From the IMG/VR virus record IMGVR_UViG_3300020125_000123, positions 1 to 22,945 of that record: a stretch of DNA of 22,945 bases; one strand, written 5' to 3'. Shown in pieces: positions 14,654-21,827 of this stretch. A model generated the notes under the pieces. It searched no databases. It saw only the letters and a program-made list of their open reading frames with translations, and had not been told where the DNA came from. The DNA comes from a virus. The translations under genes were made by a program, and so were the position numbers. The stretch's first letter is position 1. Each line of letters begins with the position of its first letter.

Positions 14654-15871
14654 TTAGGTCAACAGAACCCTCTCGAACATGGTGTGGGTGGCGTCCGCGT
14701 GAGCCATCCACTCGAACTCGAAAATGTCCTCTCCGGTCTGGGCGACGCCCTGTCCCGGCGTGCCCTTGCTCGGGTCGAGGCCGGCGAAATACCAGTACTC
14801 CAAGGCGCCGTCCGGTGCCTGCCAGGCCCACCCGAGGGACGCGACCGTGTTCGGGTTGCGCGAGTCGGTGAGCAATGCCCGCGCGTCGGCGTGGTCGTTG
14901 CAGACCTTCAGTGACACCTTGATATCGAACAGGTCGTCCACGAAGACCACGAGCGGCCCGAGTGCCCCAGCGGCGCCCGACACCTTGCGGGGCCGGGTGA
15001 TCGCAACGCTCAGCTCCTGGACCCTGACGTTCGGATACAGCGCTCCGGAGTAGAAAAGTCCCCCGCCGCCGCCCGTTAGCAACTTCGCCCCGAAGCCGAT
15101 ATTGCTGTTCATCGGATACTGCGCGGCCGCCGCGGTCGTGGTGTTCGCGAGAGCCGCCGTGATCGCAGCGATATTCGGCCCCATGAGCTGCCAGGTCAGG
15201 TCCGGCGCGCCGGGGTGCGCGAATTTCGCCGTGACGCCATACGCCGACAGGTAGGTGAGCACGCTCCCCGTGAGGGCGGTCGGGTGGAACATCTCGTAGG
15301 TGCCGGTGAGCAACGAATTCCCGAGCCGGAACCGGCTGGCATAGCTCACCGAGATGCTGCCGGGGTTGGCCTCCGCGACGAGAGTGCCATAGGCGGTGTC
15401 AAGCGTCAGATTGACCGTCGAGTTGACGGTGACGCGACTGATGAACTTAACCGGATTGCTTACCCACGGTCCAGTCACATAGACGTAGTCGCCGACCAGG
15501 AACGGCCACGTACCGGAGACGAGGGTGAGCTTGTTCCCGGACGTGATGCTGATGTTCGTGCCGGTCACTGCGGCGGGACCGGCCACGGCGTCGGCGCACA
15601 TCACCTCTCCCCACTGCTGGTTATAGTGGGAGTGGAGTAGATCCGACGAGGCGGCAACCGAGGGCGTGACGAGATCCGTAGCGATGTTGGCGGGCACCTG
15701 CCCGCTGCCGCTCACGTTGCCGGCCTTGGTGCGGGTCACGTCGCCGCCCGCGGGAGTAAAGGTCTTGAATGGAAGGCTCTGCATCGCGCCGGCCGGAGTG
15801 GTTCCGGGCGTGACCTCGCGGATGGAGCGCACGGTGTACCCACTGAGGGTCGTCGGGATCGGATTGGTCAT
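14654..15871 (-). CDS. Major tail tube protein
   Basis: The product is 405 residues. The ATG is preceded by AGGAG, whose first bases come from the upstream stop (TAGGAG). The N-terminus, residues 14-40 (VRSIREVTPGTTPAGAM then SLPF), is the characteristic start of the Phage_tube_2-type tail tube family, in which an 'E-x-x-x-G-T-T-P-A' motif begins the first strand. The remainder is beta-rich, with an inserted segment at about 100-175 (NKLTLVSGTWPFLVGDYVYV) that may form an additional surface domain. The conserved-looking DDLFDIKVSLKV lies near 315-330 and a FEFEWMAHAD strand near the end. It should polymerise around the tape measure under control of the adjacent G/G-T chaperones. It is longer than minimal tube proteins (about 150-250 residues), consistent with the two-domain class. 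Confidence 0.82.
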   Translation of the reverse strand: MTNPIPTTLSGYTVRSIREVTPGTTPAGAMQSLPFKTFTPAGGDVTRTKAGNVSGSGQVPANIATDLVTPSVAASSDLLHSHYNQQWGEVMCADAVAGPAAVTGTNISITSGNKLTLVSGTWPFLVGDYVYVTGPWVSNPVKFISRVTVNSTVNLTLDTAYGTLVAEANPGSISVSYASRFRLGNSLLTGTYEMFHPTALTGSVLTYLSAYGVTAKFAHPGAPDLTWQLMGPNIAAITAALANTTTAAAAQYPMNSNIGFGAKLLTGGGGGLFYSGALYPNVRVQELSVAITRPRKVSGAAGALGPLVVFVDDLFDIKVSLKVCNDHADARALLTDSRNPNTVASLGWAWQAPDGALEYWYFAGLDPSKGTPGQGVAQTGEDIFEFEWMAHADATHTMFERVLLT

Positions 15872-15880
15872 GTGCGTCTC

Positions 15881-16387
15881 CTAGAGTCCTGGATTATCGA
15901 AATCGCGGGGCGGCGGATCGCGCCGCAATTCTGGCGCGACCCCTACCCACCAATCGCTGAGCAAGTCCGCGACGGAGTCAACCTCTTGGAGGTTAAGGGG
16001 CGGTGCGTTGCCGTCCTGGATTGCAACGCGATGTATTAGCTCAATGCGCCACTTCAACTCGTTCCACTCGTCCCTTTGCGGCGCTACGCTTCGGGCGACC
16101 ACGGCCCCCAGAAGCCCGGCTGTAAGGGCGGGCAGAACCTTCATGCGCCATTCCGCGCCACCCCCAATCGTCGCGACGGGACCCAGCCGCCCAAGGCTTT
16201 CGCTAGCGATCTCCGTCACCCGCTCGCTGCCAGTCGATCGGTCGAACGACCAGAGGATCAACTTCTCGCCATTCCATGCCTCTTGGATTCTGGCCTCATG
16301 GCCATTGAACGCGAGCCATGTACCCGGCGGCAGCTCCTTGGCCGTTTGTTCCACGAAGGGCGGGGGCGAGGGCAAATAGAAGCTCAC
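15881..16387 (-). CDS. Hypothetical protein between neck and tail tube genes
   Basis: The product is 168 residues from a GTG start; GTGA overlaps the preceding stop and AGAGG lies 8 bases upstream. The first half looks like a small beta-barrel (LPPGTWLAFNGHEARIQEAW, then KLILWSFDR). A hydrophobic helix at about 85-102 (LPALTAGLLGAVVARSVAP) follows, then a helical tail with DEWNELKWRIELIHR and LLSDWWVGVAPELRR. I do not recognise it. Its position between the gp10-like protein and the tail tube suggests a neck or tail-related accessory role. The single hydrophobic segment could be a buried helix or a membrane anchor. No signs of transfer are evident. Confidence 0.65.
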   Translation of the reverse strand: MSFYLPSPPPFVEQTAKELPPGTWLAFNGHEARIQEAWNGEKLILWSFDRSTGSERVTEIASESLGRLGPVATIGGGAEWRMKVLPALTAGLLGAVVARSVAPQRDEWNELKWRIELIHRVAIQDGNAPPLNLQEVDSVADLLSDWWVGVAPELRRDPPPRDFDNPGL

Positions 16388-16797
16388 CGCGTTGCCTCTT
16401 CGATGATGACGTCGAGTCGGCCGGTGTCGAACTTCTGTGAATGGCCGTCCGCCAGGATGATCGAGGAGTAGGGCAGGCTCGTGACCACGCCGCAGTCATC
16501 CCCGATCTGCCAGCCCTTCATGACCGCCTCGACCTCGGCGTGGCTCTGAATGAGCGACGTCTCGCCGGCCGGCGGGCTTGCCCTTTCGCCTTCAGGGACC
16601 TTGGCGGAGAACGGGGTCACGGAGGCGCGCAGTCTGCCCGAGAGCACCGGCACGCCGCCGGGTCCGGTCAGCCCCGCCTGGAGCCGATCCATCATGTCCG
16701 TGACCACAACCCGCGCGGGCTCGTTCATCCCGACCACCGGGAGGTCGTCCTCCAGGAAGGTGGCGAACTCGCTCAGGTTCATGTCGCCGCCGGCCAT
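16384..16797 (-). CDS. HK97 gp10-like neck/tail completion protein
   Basis: The product is 137 residues from ATG 16797, preceded by AAGG; an internal ATG at 16782 is a less supported alternative. The pattern of an N-terminal helix (MNLSEFATFLEDDL), the motif PVLSGRLRASVTPFSAKVPEG at about 49-69, and LPYSSIILADGHSQK at about 108-122 is the signature arrangement of the HK97-gp10/phage neck protein family. Members of that family have 'TG.L..s....v.......v....pYA..ve.G'. It probably helps join the head to the tail or completes the tail terminus. The genes upstream encode a Pro-rich protein and the tail terminator. It overlaps the next gene by GTGA. Confidence 0.75.
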   Translation of the reverse strand: MAGGDMNLSEFATFLEDDLPVVGMNEPARVVVTDMMDRLQAGLTGPGGVPVLSGRLRASVTPFSAKVPEGERASPPAGETSLIQSHAEVEAVMKGWQIGDDCGVVTSLPYSSIILADGHSQKFDTGRLDVIIEEATR

Positions 16798-16806
16798 AGG
16801 AGTGCC

Positions 16807-17145
16807 TTACGGCTCGACCTCATGCACAGGCAGGCCGGAGAGGATCGCGGGCTCGCCGGTCAAGGGGTTGGCGCCGGACGGGGCGGGCTGCTCAGGCGCG
16901 GGATTCTCGGGCGGCGCGGGTGGCGTCTCGTGCTCCGGCGTGACCAGCTTCGCCTTGCCCTGGTCTACGTAGAGCAGCGCCTCGCTCCGGGGGCGCCACA
17001 CCCGCAGGCCGGTACGTACCGGCTCCGGCATCGGCGAGGTGTAGAGCGCCTCAATCTCGACCAGTTCCTCCTCGACCGGCGCCGGCTCCTCGGCTGGTGC
17101 GGTGGGCTGAATGATGCCGTTGCCTTTCTTGGTGAGCGGGTCCAT
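16807..17145 (-). CDS. Pro/Glu-rich hypothetical protein
   Basis: The product is 112 residues with a strong GAGGAG site 7 bases before the ATG. Residues 13-30 and 70-90 are low-complexity and rich in proline, glutamate and alanine (PTAPAEEPAPVEEELVE; PEHETPPAPPENPAPEQP). The middle, about 30-68 (IEALYTSPMPEPVRTGLRVW then RPRSEALLYVDQGKAKLV), has ordinary composition and could be one small folded domain flanked by flexible arms. Its function is unknown; small head or neck proteins with flexible tails are common in this location. The ribosome binding site and start lie in a perfect 7-bp inverted repeat (see 17144-17160), which suggests regulated translation. Confidence 0.6.
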   Translation of the reverse strand: MDPLTKKGNGIIQPTAPAEEPAPVEEELVEIEALYTSPMPEPVRTGLRVWRPRSEALLYVDQGKAKLVTPEHETPPAPPENPAPEQPAPSGANPLTGEPAILSGLPVHEVEP

Positions 17146-17160
17146 TGAGGTCTCCTCAAT
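17144..17160 (-). promoter_or_regulatory. Hairpin over the ribosome binding site of the Pro-rich gene
   Basis: Positions 17144-17160 form a perfect inverted repeat, ATTGAGG-AGA-CCTCAAT on the coding strand. The 5' arm carries the GAGGAG Shine-Dalgarno sequence and the 3' arm ends in the AT of the start ATG. In mRNA the 7-bp stem would hide both, so initiation may depend on ribosomes arriving from the upstream gene, whose TAG lies at 17164-17166. The pairing is seen directly; the regulatory role is inferred. Confidence 0.5.
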
Positions 17161-17163
17161 CTC

Positions 17164-17580
17164 CTAGGTGTAGGTGAAGTTGTCGAACACGAGCGTGGCG
17201 AGTGCCCGGTAGAAGTCTCGGCCGTCGCGCACCGCGCCCAGGAAGTCGGATTGCGTGCGGAGGCAGACCAGCACGCCGCTGCCGCCGCTCGGCGCCAGGA
17301 GCGTTTGGTTGCGGAAGATCGCGCGCACTTGCTCAGCGTAATCCTGGACAAGGCCGTTGCCGCTTCCCTTCGGCACGTTCAGCTCAAGCACGAAGGCGAG
17401 CGGCTCCCGGAATACTCCAGGGCTGGCATAGGGCACTTGAGCGCCCGTCGAGAGCTTGAGCCGCGCCCCGCCGTCATCCGGGATCGGCACCGCATCCGAG
17501 TTGTCATCGGCGAAGACCGGGAGCGCCGTAAACGCCGCCAGCTCAGTCTCGACGACCTTCCACGCCTCACGCACCGTCAT
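17164..17580 (-). CDS. Tail terminator-like protein
   Basis: The product is 138 residues from ATG 17580, overlapping the upstream stop as TGATG; a GTG one codon earlier is also possible. The layout resembles the tail terminator (lambda gpU/DUF4128-like) group: an N-terminal helix (VREAWKVVETELAAF), a loop with FADDNSDAVPIPDDGG, a strand FREPLAFVLELNVPKGSGNG, then a helix LVQDYAEQVRAIFRN and two C-terminal strands. Its position between a head-closure candidate and the gp10-like protein agrees. Tail terminators stop tube polymerisation and bind the head. Identity rests on the secondary-structure pattern and gene order, not on strong sequence identity. The stop codon TAG is part of a TAGGAG motif upstream of the next gene. 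Confidence 0.65.
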   Translation of the reverse strand: MTVREAWKVVETELAAFTALPVFADDNSDAVPIPDDGGARLKLSTGAQVPYASPGVFREPLAFVLELNVPKGSGNGLVQDYAEQVRAIFRNQTLLAPSGGSGVLVCLRTQSDFLGAVRDGRDFYRALATLVFDNFTYT

Positions 17581-17969
17581 CACCGCCTAACCTCTAGCTC
17601 ATAGGCGACCGCATAGCCGACCACCGGGCAGATGGGGCGCACGAGCGCTAGAGCAAACTGCTCTCCCGTGGTGTCCATGTAGGCCCACTCAGTTCCGGGG
17701 TGAAGGTCGATGACGTTTGGCACCGTGTCCGCGGAGGCGATGACTAATTCGGTTGTGATCTTCTCCTCCCCGCCCGGAGTCTCGATCTGATGGATTTCCT
17801 TGGCCTGCGCAAAGACGGGATAGTAGACCGGCGGCACGCTCGGCGCCAGCTCATGGTCTACGACCTCGCGCGTCACATGCACCAGGTAAGAAGAGACGCC
17901 GCCGCACGCCTCGCGCAAGGCGGCCGTGTTTGTGGCCCGGATGGTGACGGGGTCGAGGAGAGCGGTCAT
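17580..17969 (-). CDS. Head closure/stopper candidate
   Basis: The product is 129 residues from ATG 17969 (TGATG overlap with the upstream stop; a GTG lies one codon before). The predicted fold is mostly beta: SSYLVHVTREVVDHEL, then YYPVFAQAKEIHQIETPGG, VPNVIDLHPGTEWAYMD and a closing LVRPICPVVGYAVAYELEVRR. Gene order, directly after the DnaT-like adaptor and before the tail terminator, is the usual place of the head-closure (stopper) protein. No family motif was recognised with certainty, so the role is mainly positional. No clear Shine-Dalgarno sequence is visible, so it is probably translated by coupling to the adaptor gene. Confidence 0.55.
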   Translation of the reverse strand: MTALLDPVTIRATNTAALREACGGVSSYLVHVTREVVDHELAPSVPPVYYPVFAQAKEIHQIETPGGEEKITTELVIASADTVPNVIDLHPGTEWAYMDTTGEQFALALVRPICPVVGYAVAYELEVRR

Positions 17970-18499
17970 CACGCGCGTACCGACCGATAGGGCGATAAGA
18001 GGGCGCCTAGGAGCTCTAGCAGCTCGGGATAGGTAGTCGCGCTAGGAGCGCCCGCCGCGTAGGTGGTGGATTCAGAGACGAGGCCGCCGAAGTTCTGCGA
18101 TCTGGAGTAGGACTGCACTTCGCCACCGCGGGCCAGTTTCGGGGCCAAGTCATCCTGCGCGGCCCGGAGCGCCATGAGGGCTGTTGCGTTCTGCACGCTC
18201 ACTGGCACGACGTCCGCAGGGACGCCGTAGCCCTGTGAATCAGAGGAGTTGAACCGCGGCCACTCAAGCGCCTGAGTCGGCTTGAGGCGCCGGCCATACC
18301 AGCGCATGCGGTAGCGCGAGTTGATGTAGACCGTGGCGCGTCGCAGAAGCTGCGCCTTCTGATCTGTGCCCAACGATGCCCACTGCACCGCGTCGGCGGA
18401 GCTGCTGTATGCCGCATGGTAGGCATTCGCGAACTCGACTGAGCAAAACGAGTCCGCATTCGGCAGGCCCGTGCCGTCCTCTGGGATAAGCGCGGGCAT
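17969..18499 (-). CDS. Head-tail adaptor with DnaT-like domain
   Basis: The product is 176 residues. The N-terminus IPEDGTGLPNADSFCSVEFANAYH, followed by WASLGTDQKAQLLRRATVYINSRYR and QALEWPR, matches the phage family annotated as 'DnaT-like ssDNA-binding protein' (DnaT_2). Members begin 'VEDGTGLANANSYVSVAEADAYH', continue 'W..L....K..AL.RAT.YLD..Y' and reach 'Q.L.WPR'. In phages these proteins sit right after capsid genes and are now regarded as head-tail adaptors rather than DNA-binding proteins. The C-terminal third (SQNFGGLVSESTTYAAGAP then LLELLGALLSPY) fits the adaptor's variable end. The ATG lies 16 bases after the previous stop, with only a weak Shine-Dalgarno sequence. Stop and start overlap the next gene as TGATG. 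Confidence 0.8.
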   Translation of the reverse strand: MPALIPEDGTGLPNADSFCSVEFANAYHAAYSSSADAVQWASLGTDQKAQLLRRATVYINSRYRMRWYGRRLKPTQALEWPRFNSSDSQGYGVPADVVPVSVQNATALMALRAAQDDLAPKLARGGEVQSYSRSQNFGGLVSESTTYAAGAPSATTYPELLELLGALLSPYRSVRA

Positions 18500-18515
18500 T
18501 GCCGTCTATCGTCCA

Positions 18516-18971
18516 CTAGGTGAGGACGACGCCCTGCTCCTTGAGGACAACCCACTTGGCGCCGCTAGAGATCAGGATGAGCGTATGGCCGGCGACGGTG
18601 AATGTCGCCGTGGACGCCTGGGTGCCCCCGACGACATTGGTCAGGGCGAGGGTGACCGAATTGGTTCCGGTCGTTGAGACCATGTAGATCACGAGGTATT
18701 GACCGGCGACCGCCGGAGCCGCGAGGGTGATGGCATAGGTACTCGTCGCCGGGCCTGTCAGAGCGACGGCGTTGGCGGTGAGGTCTACGGCACCGGCCGC
18801 CGTGATGAACTGTACCTTGCCGCGCAGGGAGGCCGCCACGGCACCGCCCGTGATCGCGACCGCCGCGGGATCCTGGAGGCCGAGCCCGCCGAAAGTCTGC
18901 GGCTGAATCTGCTGGACTCCCGGCACCGCGGAATCGACGACATGGGCATCGATGGTTGTGGTTGCGGCCAT
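18516..18971 (-). CDS. Beta-rich virion protein, possible capsid-associated
   Basis: The product is 151 residues from an ATG overlapping the upstream TAA (TAATG). After a 50-residue N-terminal segment, the protein is almost all beta-strand and small residues: AITGGAVAASLRGKVQFITAAG, VDLTANAVALTGPAT, TYAITLAAP and LVIYMVSTTGTNSVTLALTN, ending TLILISSGAKWVVLKEQG. The pattern 'YAITLAAPAVAGQYLVIYMVSTTGTNSVTL' is common in small virion proteins of uncertain role encoded next to capsid genes. It may be a decoration or fibre-like head appendage. No helices, membrane segment or catalytic motif are apparent. The assignment is structural in feel only. Confidence 0.6.
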   Translation of the reverse strand: MAATTTIDAHVVDSAVPGVQQIQPQTFGGLGLQDPAAVAITGGAVAASLRGKVQFITAAGAVDLTANAVALTGPATSTYAITLAAPAVAGQYLVIYMVSTTGTNSVTLALTNVVGGTQASTATFTVAGHTLILISSGAKWVVLKEQGVVLT

Positions 18972-19396
18972 TAGCGCTTACCTCCGGCAGCGGGAGGCGC
19001 CGCAGCCGGTGTGACAGCGGTAGCCGCCTTCACCTCCGCCGCCTTGCCGCGGGCCGCCGGATCGGCGAGGCGTCGCGCGCTACCGCCCGCGATCCATCGA
19101 TGGAGTGCGGCCACGTCCGAGGGCGAGAGCCCCTCGATTCGGTCCGCCTCCTCCAGCGAAAGCGCGCGGAGTGAGGCGGTCGTCGGATAGCCGGCCGCGA
19201 CGAGCACCGCTGCGCCGGACTGGCTCATGCCCTCGACCAGCGCCACATCTGTCGAGACGGACGGCGCGCCGGGCGTGAGGGTGTAGAGGCCGCCCGCCAA
19301 CATCTCTCGGGCATCTACCGGAGCGCGCTCTACCCGCTCACCGGTCTCGACGTGGTAGAGGACGATGACCTCAGATCCTGACGGGAAGAGGATCAT
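18971..19396 (-). CDS. Small head-region protein with HhH-like motif
   Basis: The product is 141 residues. The first 45 residues (MILFPSGSEVIVLYHVETGE, then AGGLYTLTPGAP) look like a short beta hairpin module. Residues 62-103 (VLVAAGYPTTASLRALSLEEADRIEGLSPSDVAALHRWI) fit the spacing of a helix-hairpin-helix motif ('L..aG..t...L...s.eea..I.GLs...v..L'), typical of non-specific DNA binding or protein-protein contacts. The C-terminal 35 residues are Ala/Pro/Lys-rich and probably disordered. The gene lies between the candidate cement protein and a beta-rich virion protein, in the head part of the operon. A DNA contact inside the capsid is a possible but unproven role. Confidence 0.6.
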   Translation of the reverse strand: MILFPSGSEVIVLYHVETGERVERAPVDAREMLAGGLYTLTPGAPSVSTDVALVEGMSQSGAAVLVAAGYPTTASLRALSLEEADRIEGLSPSDVAALHRWIAGGSARRLADPAARGKAAEVKAATAVTPAAAPPAAGGKR

Positions 19397-19399
19397 GGC

Positions 19400-19900
19400 C
19401 TAGTCTTTGTCCTGAGTGACGTACGCAGAGTAGTTGATGCCTGTCGCGATCGTGCCCGCGACGACTGTGTAGAGCCGCATGTAGCGGTAGATTGTGCCGT
19501 TGATCTCGTTGGTGAATGGCACCACGTACCGGCCGGCGGTGCTCTCACCGTCCGTGCCCGGAGGGGCAACGGTCGAGCTGTGATGGCCGAGGAACACGCT
19601 GCAATAGGTGACGATGCCCGAAGCGAAGGTCGCTGAATTGGAGAACTGGAGATAGACTCGGAAGCTCTCATCCGAGCTGTCCGTCTCCAGCGCCGTCACC
19701 AGGAGGATTAAGTTCGCATCGTAGAAGCCGGTGCTCGAACCGGAGACGTTCGCGGGCGGCGCGGCGGCGCCGTTGTTGAGATCGAGGATTTTGTTCACAC
19801 CGCCGACCTGAGCTGCGGCGGACGCCGCCACTAGACCGGCGTCCTTGAGCTGAAGATTTACGTCGAAGAGGTAGCCGTGGTTGTTGTACGGGCTGGGCAT
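19400..19900 (-). CDS. Candidate capsid cement/decoration protein (Bbp16-like)
   Basis: The product is 166 residues from ATG 19900, preceded by TAAGGAG, in which the TAA is the stop of the major capsid gene. An apparent extension of the frame to 20047 lies inside the capsid gene and is Ser/Pro/Arg-rich noise. The sequence HGYLFDVNLQLKDAGLVAAS near the start, KILDLNNG at about 38-45, and the alternating strands LILLVTALETDSSDESFRVYLQFSNSATF recall the Bbp16-type capsid cement proteins, which sit directly after the major capsid gene and have 'FD..L.LSDAQ.vTata.S.n.iDLG...' starts. The order scaffold, capsid, this gene agrees. The family call is tentative. Confidence 0.65.
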   Translation of the reverse strand: MPSPYNNHGYLFDVNLQLKDAGLVAASAAAQVGGVNKILDLNNGAAAPPANVSGSSTGFYDANLILLVTALETDSSDESFRVYLQFSNSATFASGIVTYCSVFLGHHSSTVAPPGTDGESTAGRYVVPFTNEINGTIYRYMRLYTVVAGTIATGINYSAYVTQDKD

Positions 19901-19910
19901 CGCTCGCTCC

Positions 19911-20852
19911 TTACTTGACGATCGCCGCGTCGGAAATGGACGAGAGGCGCGAGGCCGCACGACCGTGGTAGAGGGCGATCCCGGCGTACCACTCGACGCG
20001 GGTGCGGAAGACGGGGACGGTCTGGAGCTCGCCCAGATCCCGGACATCCATGACGCCGTTCTGGATTCCGGTCAGGCGGTTGTCGCCGAGAGAGAGCACG
20101 TAGACTGAGGTCCCGGTCGCGGTACCGGCGTAGGCCGAGCCGGTCCAGGTCGCTTCAGTGAACGGCAAGACCTCAGTGCCGCCGTTGTTGTTGTAGGCGA
20201 CCAAGATGGGGAGGTCGTTGTAGAACATCTGGCGACGGCCGAACGAATCGGGGTTGTAACTGATGTAGCCGCCGACCGTGGTGTCGCGTGCCGCAGCGGA
20301 GAGGCGGCGGCGCATCGCCTTCGACATAAGGAGGTGAGTGGGGGAATCGACGGCGTCGATCGCTGCGTCCAGAGCGCCCAGAGAGAGCGGCGTGCCGCCC
20401 GAGGTCGTACCCGCCGGAATGAGCTGATTCCCGGTGAGGCGGACCTGGAGGCCATCGAACTCGCGGGGCTGCGTCGAGCTATCGCCCTTGATGAACTTGG
20501 TCGTCCAGGTGTCGGCGAGGGCCTTCACCTTCATGGCCTCATGCGTCGCCCGCTGCTCAGCTCCCATCGTAGTCACGATGAAGCGGTCCACGTCGAGGTC
20601 ACCGCCCGCGATCACGAGCGACTCGACGATCGGGTTGAGGACGCCCACGCTCTCCGTGTAGCCCTCCCCGATGCCGCGGAAGCCGATGCCCGGAAGCGCC
20701 TGCTCCCGGTTGTACTTGACGGCGTTGCCGGCGATGTCCTCGAACGGCAGCGCCATGAGAATGTCGCTCTCGCGAGCGAACATTTCGATGACGGCAGACT
20801 TCACCACGTCGCCGCTGTTGAGCTTCGCGGCTTCGACTAGGGTCAGGGCCAT
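19911..20852 (-). CDS. Major capsid protein (HK97 fold)
   Basis: The product is 313 residues. The ATG follows TAGGAGACC, in which TAG is the scaffold stop. Features typical of capsid proteins lacking a delta domain are present: a start with MALTLVEAAKLNSGDVVKSAVIEMF, the FRGIGEGYTESVG region at about 58-70, a long spine-like helix at about 95-120 (MGAEQRATHEAMKVKALADTW), then FDGLQVRLTGNQLI, THLLMSKAMRRRLSAAARDT and a beta-rich end (GELQTVPVFRTRVEWYAGIALY). A scaffold gene immediately upstream and a cement candidate downstream support the call. It assembles the icosahedral shell. No prohead-protease gene is visible nearby, so the N-terminus may not be cleaved. Confidence 0.9.
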   Translation of the reverse strand: MALTLVEAAKLNSGDVVKSAVIEMFARESDILMALPFEDIAGNAVKYNREQALPGIGFRGIGEGYTESVGVLNPIVESLVIAGGDLDVDRFIVTTMGAEQRATHEAMKVKALADTWTTKFIKGDSSTQPREFDGLQVRLTGNQLIPAGTTSGGTPLSLGALDAAIDAVDSPTHLLMSKAMRRRLSAAARDTTVGGYISYNPDSFGRRQMFYNDLPILVAYNNNGGTEVLPFTEATWTGSAYAGTATGTSVYVLSLGDNRLTGIQNGVMDVRDLGELQTVPVFRTRVEWYAGIALYHGRAASRLSSISDAAIVK

Positions 20853-20863
20853 TTAGGGGTCTC

Positions 20864-21673
20864 CTACCGTGTGGCAGCCTTGCGAGCAGCCTTCAACCGC
20901 TCGACCGGCGCCAGCTTTTGGAAGTCGGCCCCGCCGAGCTTGCCGGTTGTTACCTGATTGGCGGAGGCCCCGCTTCCGCCGTTGTCCGTGGACTGATAGA
21001 ACTTCGGCTTGATCGTCTTGTAGTGCTCTTCCCAGAACTTCTTGAGCGACATGTCGGTCGGGTCGCCCTCGTCGTCGAGGACGACTAGCTTCTCGGGATC
21101 GTTCTCTGCTGGCCGGAAGTATTTCTCCGTGAGGAGAAGAGCGTCCTCAAGATCGGCCGGGATGATTCCGGCTTCGCTCGCCGCTCGGCGGATGGTGCCC
21201 TTCAGCTTGAAGCTAAAGAGATCATTCCTGGCCTTCGCTACGGCGTCCTCAGCCGCCTTGACCTTGTCTTTCTCGGCCTTGATGTCGCGGTCACGCTCTG
21301 CGCGCCACTTGTCGAGGATCGCCGGAGGGATCACGAACTCGGGGTCACTCTCGCCGCCCGACTTCTTGGCCGTCGCCTCCGCCTTCTCGCGCTTCAGTTG
21401 GAAGAGCTCCGCAAGATTGATGGCCTCGTCACCGATCCCCAACTCGCTGAACTTGTCGGGATCGATCCCCTTCGCCTTGAGCGCCTCTAGGCGGTCGCGG
21501 TGCGCCTTGGCCTCCTTGAGCGCCTTGTCGCGGTTCTTCTTGAGGCCCCCCAGGTCGGCCAGCTTGAACTTCCCCGTCGCGGCGTCTGGCTCGAAGACGC
21601 CCCGGAACGGCTCCGGGACTTCGTCGAGGCTGTCCAGTCCCTCCGCAGGAATGTTGCTCGGGTCGAACGGCAT
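20864..21673 (-). CDS. Capsid scaffolding protein (GP20-like)
   Basis: The product is 269 residues. The ATG is preceded by GAGGAG at 6-base spacing. The sequence is charged and helical: KNRDKALKEAKAHRDRLEAL at about 46-65, then AERDRDIKAEKDKVKAAEDAVAKA at about 124-147, strongly coiled-coil-like. A conserved-looking C-terminal region has FYQSTDNGGSGA and KAARKAATR. The opening 'VPEPFRGVF' with a following 'DLGGLKKNRDK' matches the phage minor structural GP20/scaffold family. It directly precedes the capsid gene and is the first gene of the minus-strand block. Its role is to guide capsid assembly and then leave or be degraded. No protease domain is fused to it. Confidence 0.85.
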   Translation of the reverse strand: MPFDPSNIPAEGLDSLDEVPEPFRGVFEPDAATGKFKLADLGGLKKNRDKALKEAKAHRDRLEALKAKGIDPDKFSELGIGDEAINLAELFQLKREKAEATAKKSGGESDPEFVIPPAILDKWRAERDRDIKAEKDKVKAAEDAVAKARNDLFSFKLKGTIRRAASEAGIIPADLEDALLLTEKYFRPAENDPEKLVVLDDEGDPTDMSLKKFWEEHYKTIKPKFYQSTDNGGSGASANQVTTGKLGGADFQKLAPVERLKAARKAATR

Positions 21674-21687
21674 CCGATCTCCTCACC

Positions 21688-21702
21688 CCCGGCCCCGCCG
21701 GG
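21688..21702 (-). promoter_or_regulatory. GC-rich hairpin in the scaffold gene leader
   Basis: CCCGGC-GGG-GCCGGG on the coding strand is a perfect 6-bp stem with a 3-base loop, ending 15 bases before the scaffold start and immediately before its GGTGAGGAG ribosome binding site. It would sit at or near the 5' end of the long virion transcript, where it could stabilise the message. The function is inferred. Confidence 0.35.
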
Positions 21703-21775
21703 CACAGTGGACCGCTTTGCGCGGATTCTGTTGGCCGTGAGTAGATAGGTGACGGTTTCCCCCTGCAAGGAATGG

Positions 21776-21784
21776 TGATACACT
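21776..21784 (+). promoter_or_regulatory. Possible extended -10 promoter for the right plus-strand genes
   Basis: TGATACACT has the form of an extended -10 element (TG-N then TACACT), with a weak -35-like TTTCCC 17 bases upstream at 21756-21761. It lies 44 bases before the ATG at 21828, in the 154-base divergent gap between the scaffold gene and the plus-strand operon. This is a weak match by eye, and the host sigma factor is unknown. No convincing promoter was seen for the minus strand. Confidence 0.2.
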
Positions 21785-21827
21785 GCGCCACCAGACCATT
21801 TCGACCCGAGGGGGCGCGTGGCGACAG

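Noticed and set aside
1318-19400. Unusual abundance of the tetranucleotide CTAG
   Set aside because: It catches the eye, but a rough estimate from base composition suggests it is not above expectation.
21042-21740. 232-residue plus-strand frame opposite the scaffold gene
   Set aside because: Its Ser/Arg-rich composition is the mirror of the Lys/Glu/Ala-rich scaffold helices, and it has no support from context.
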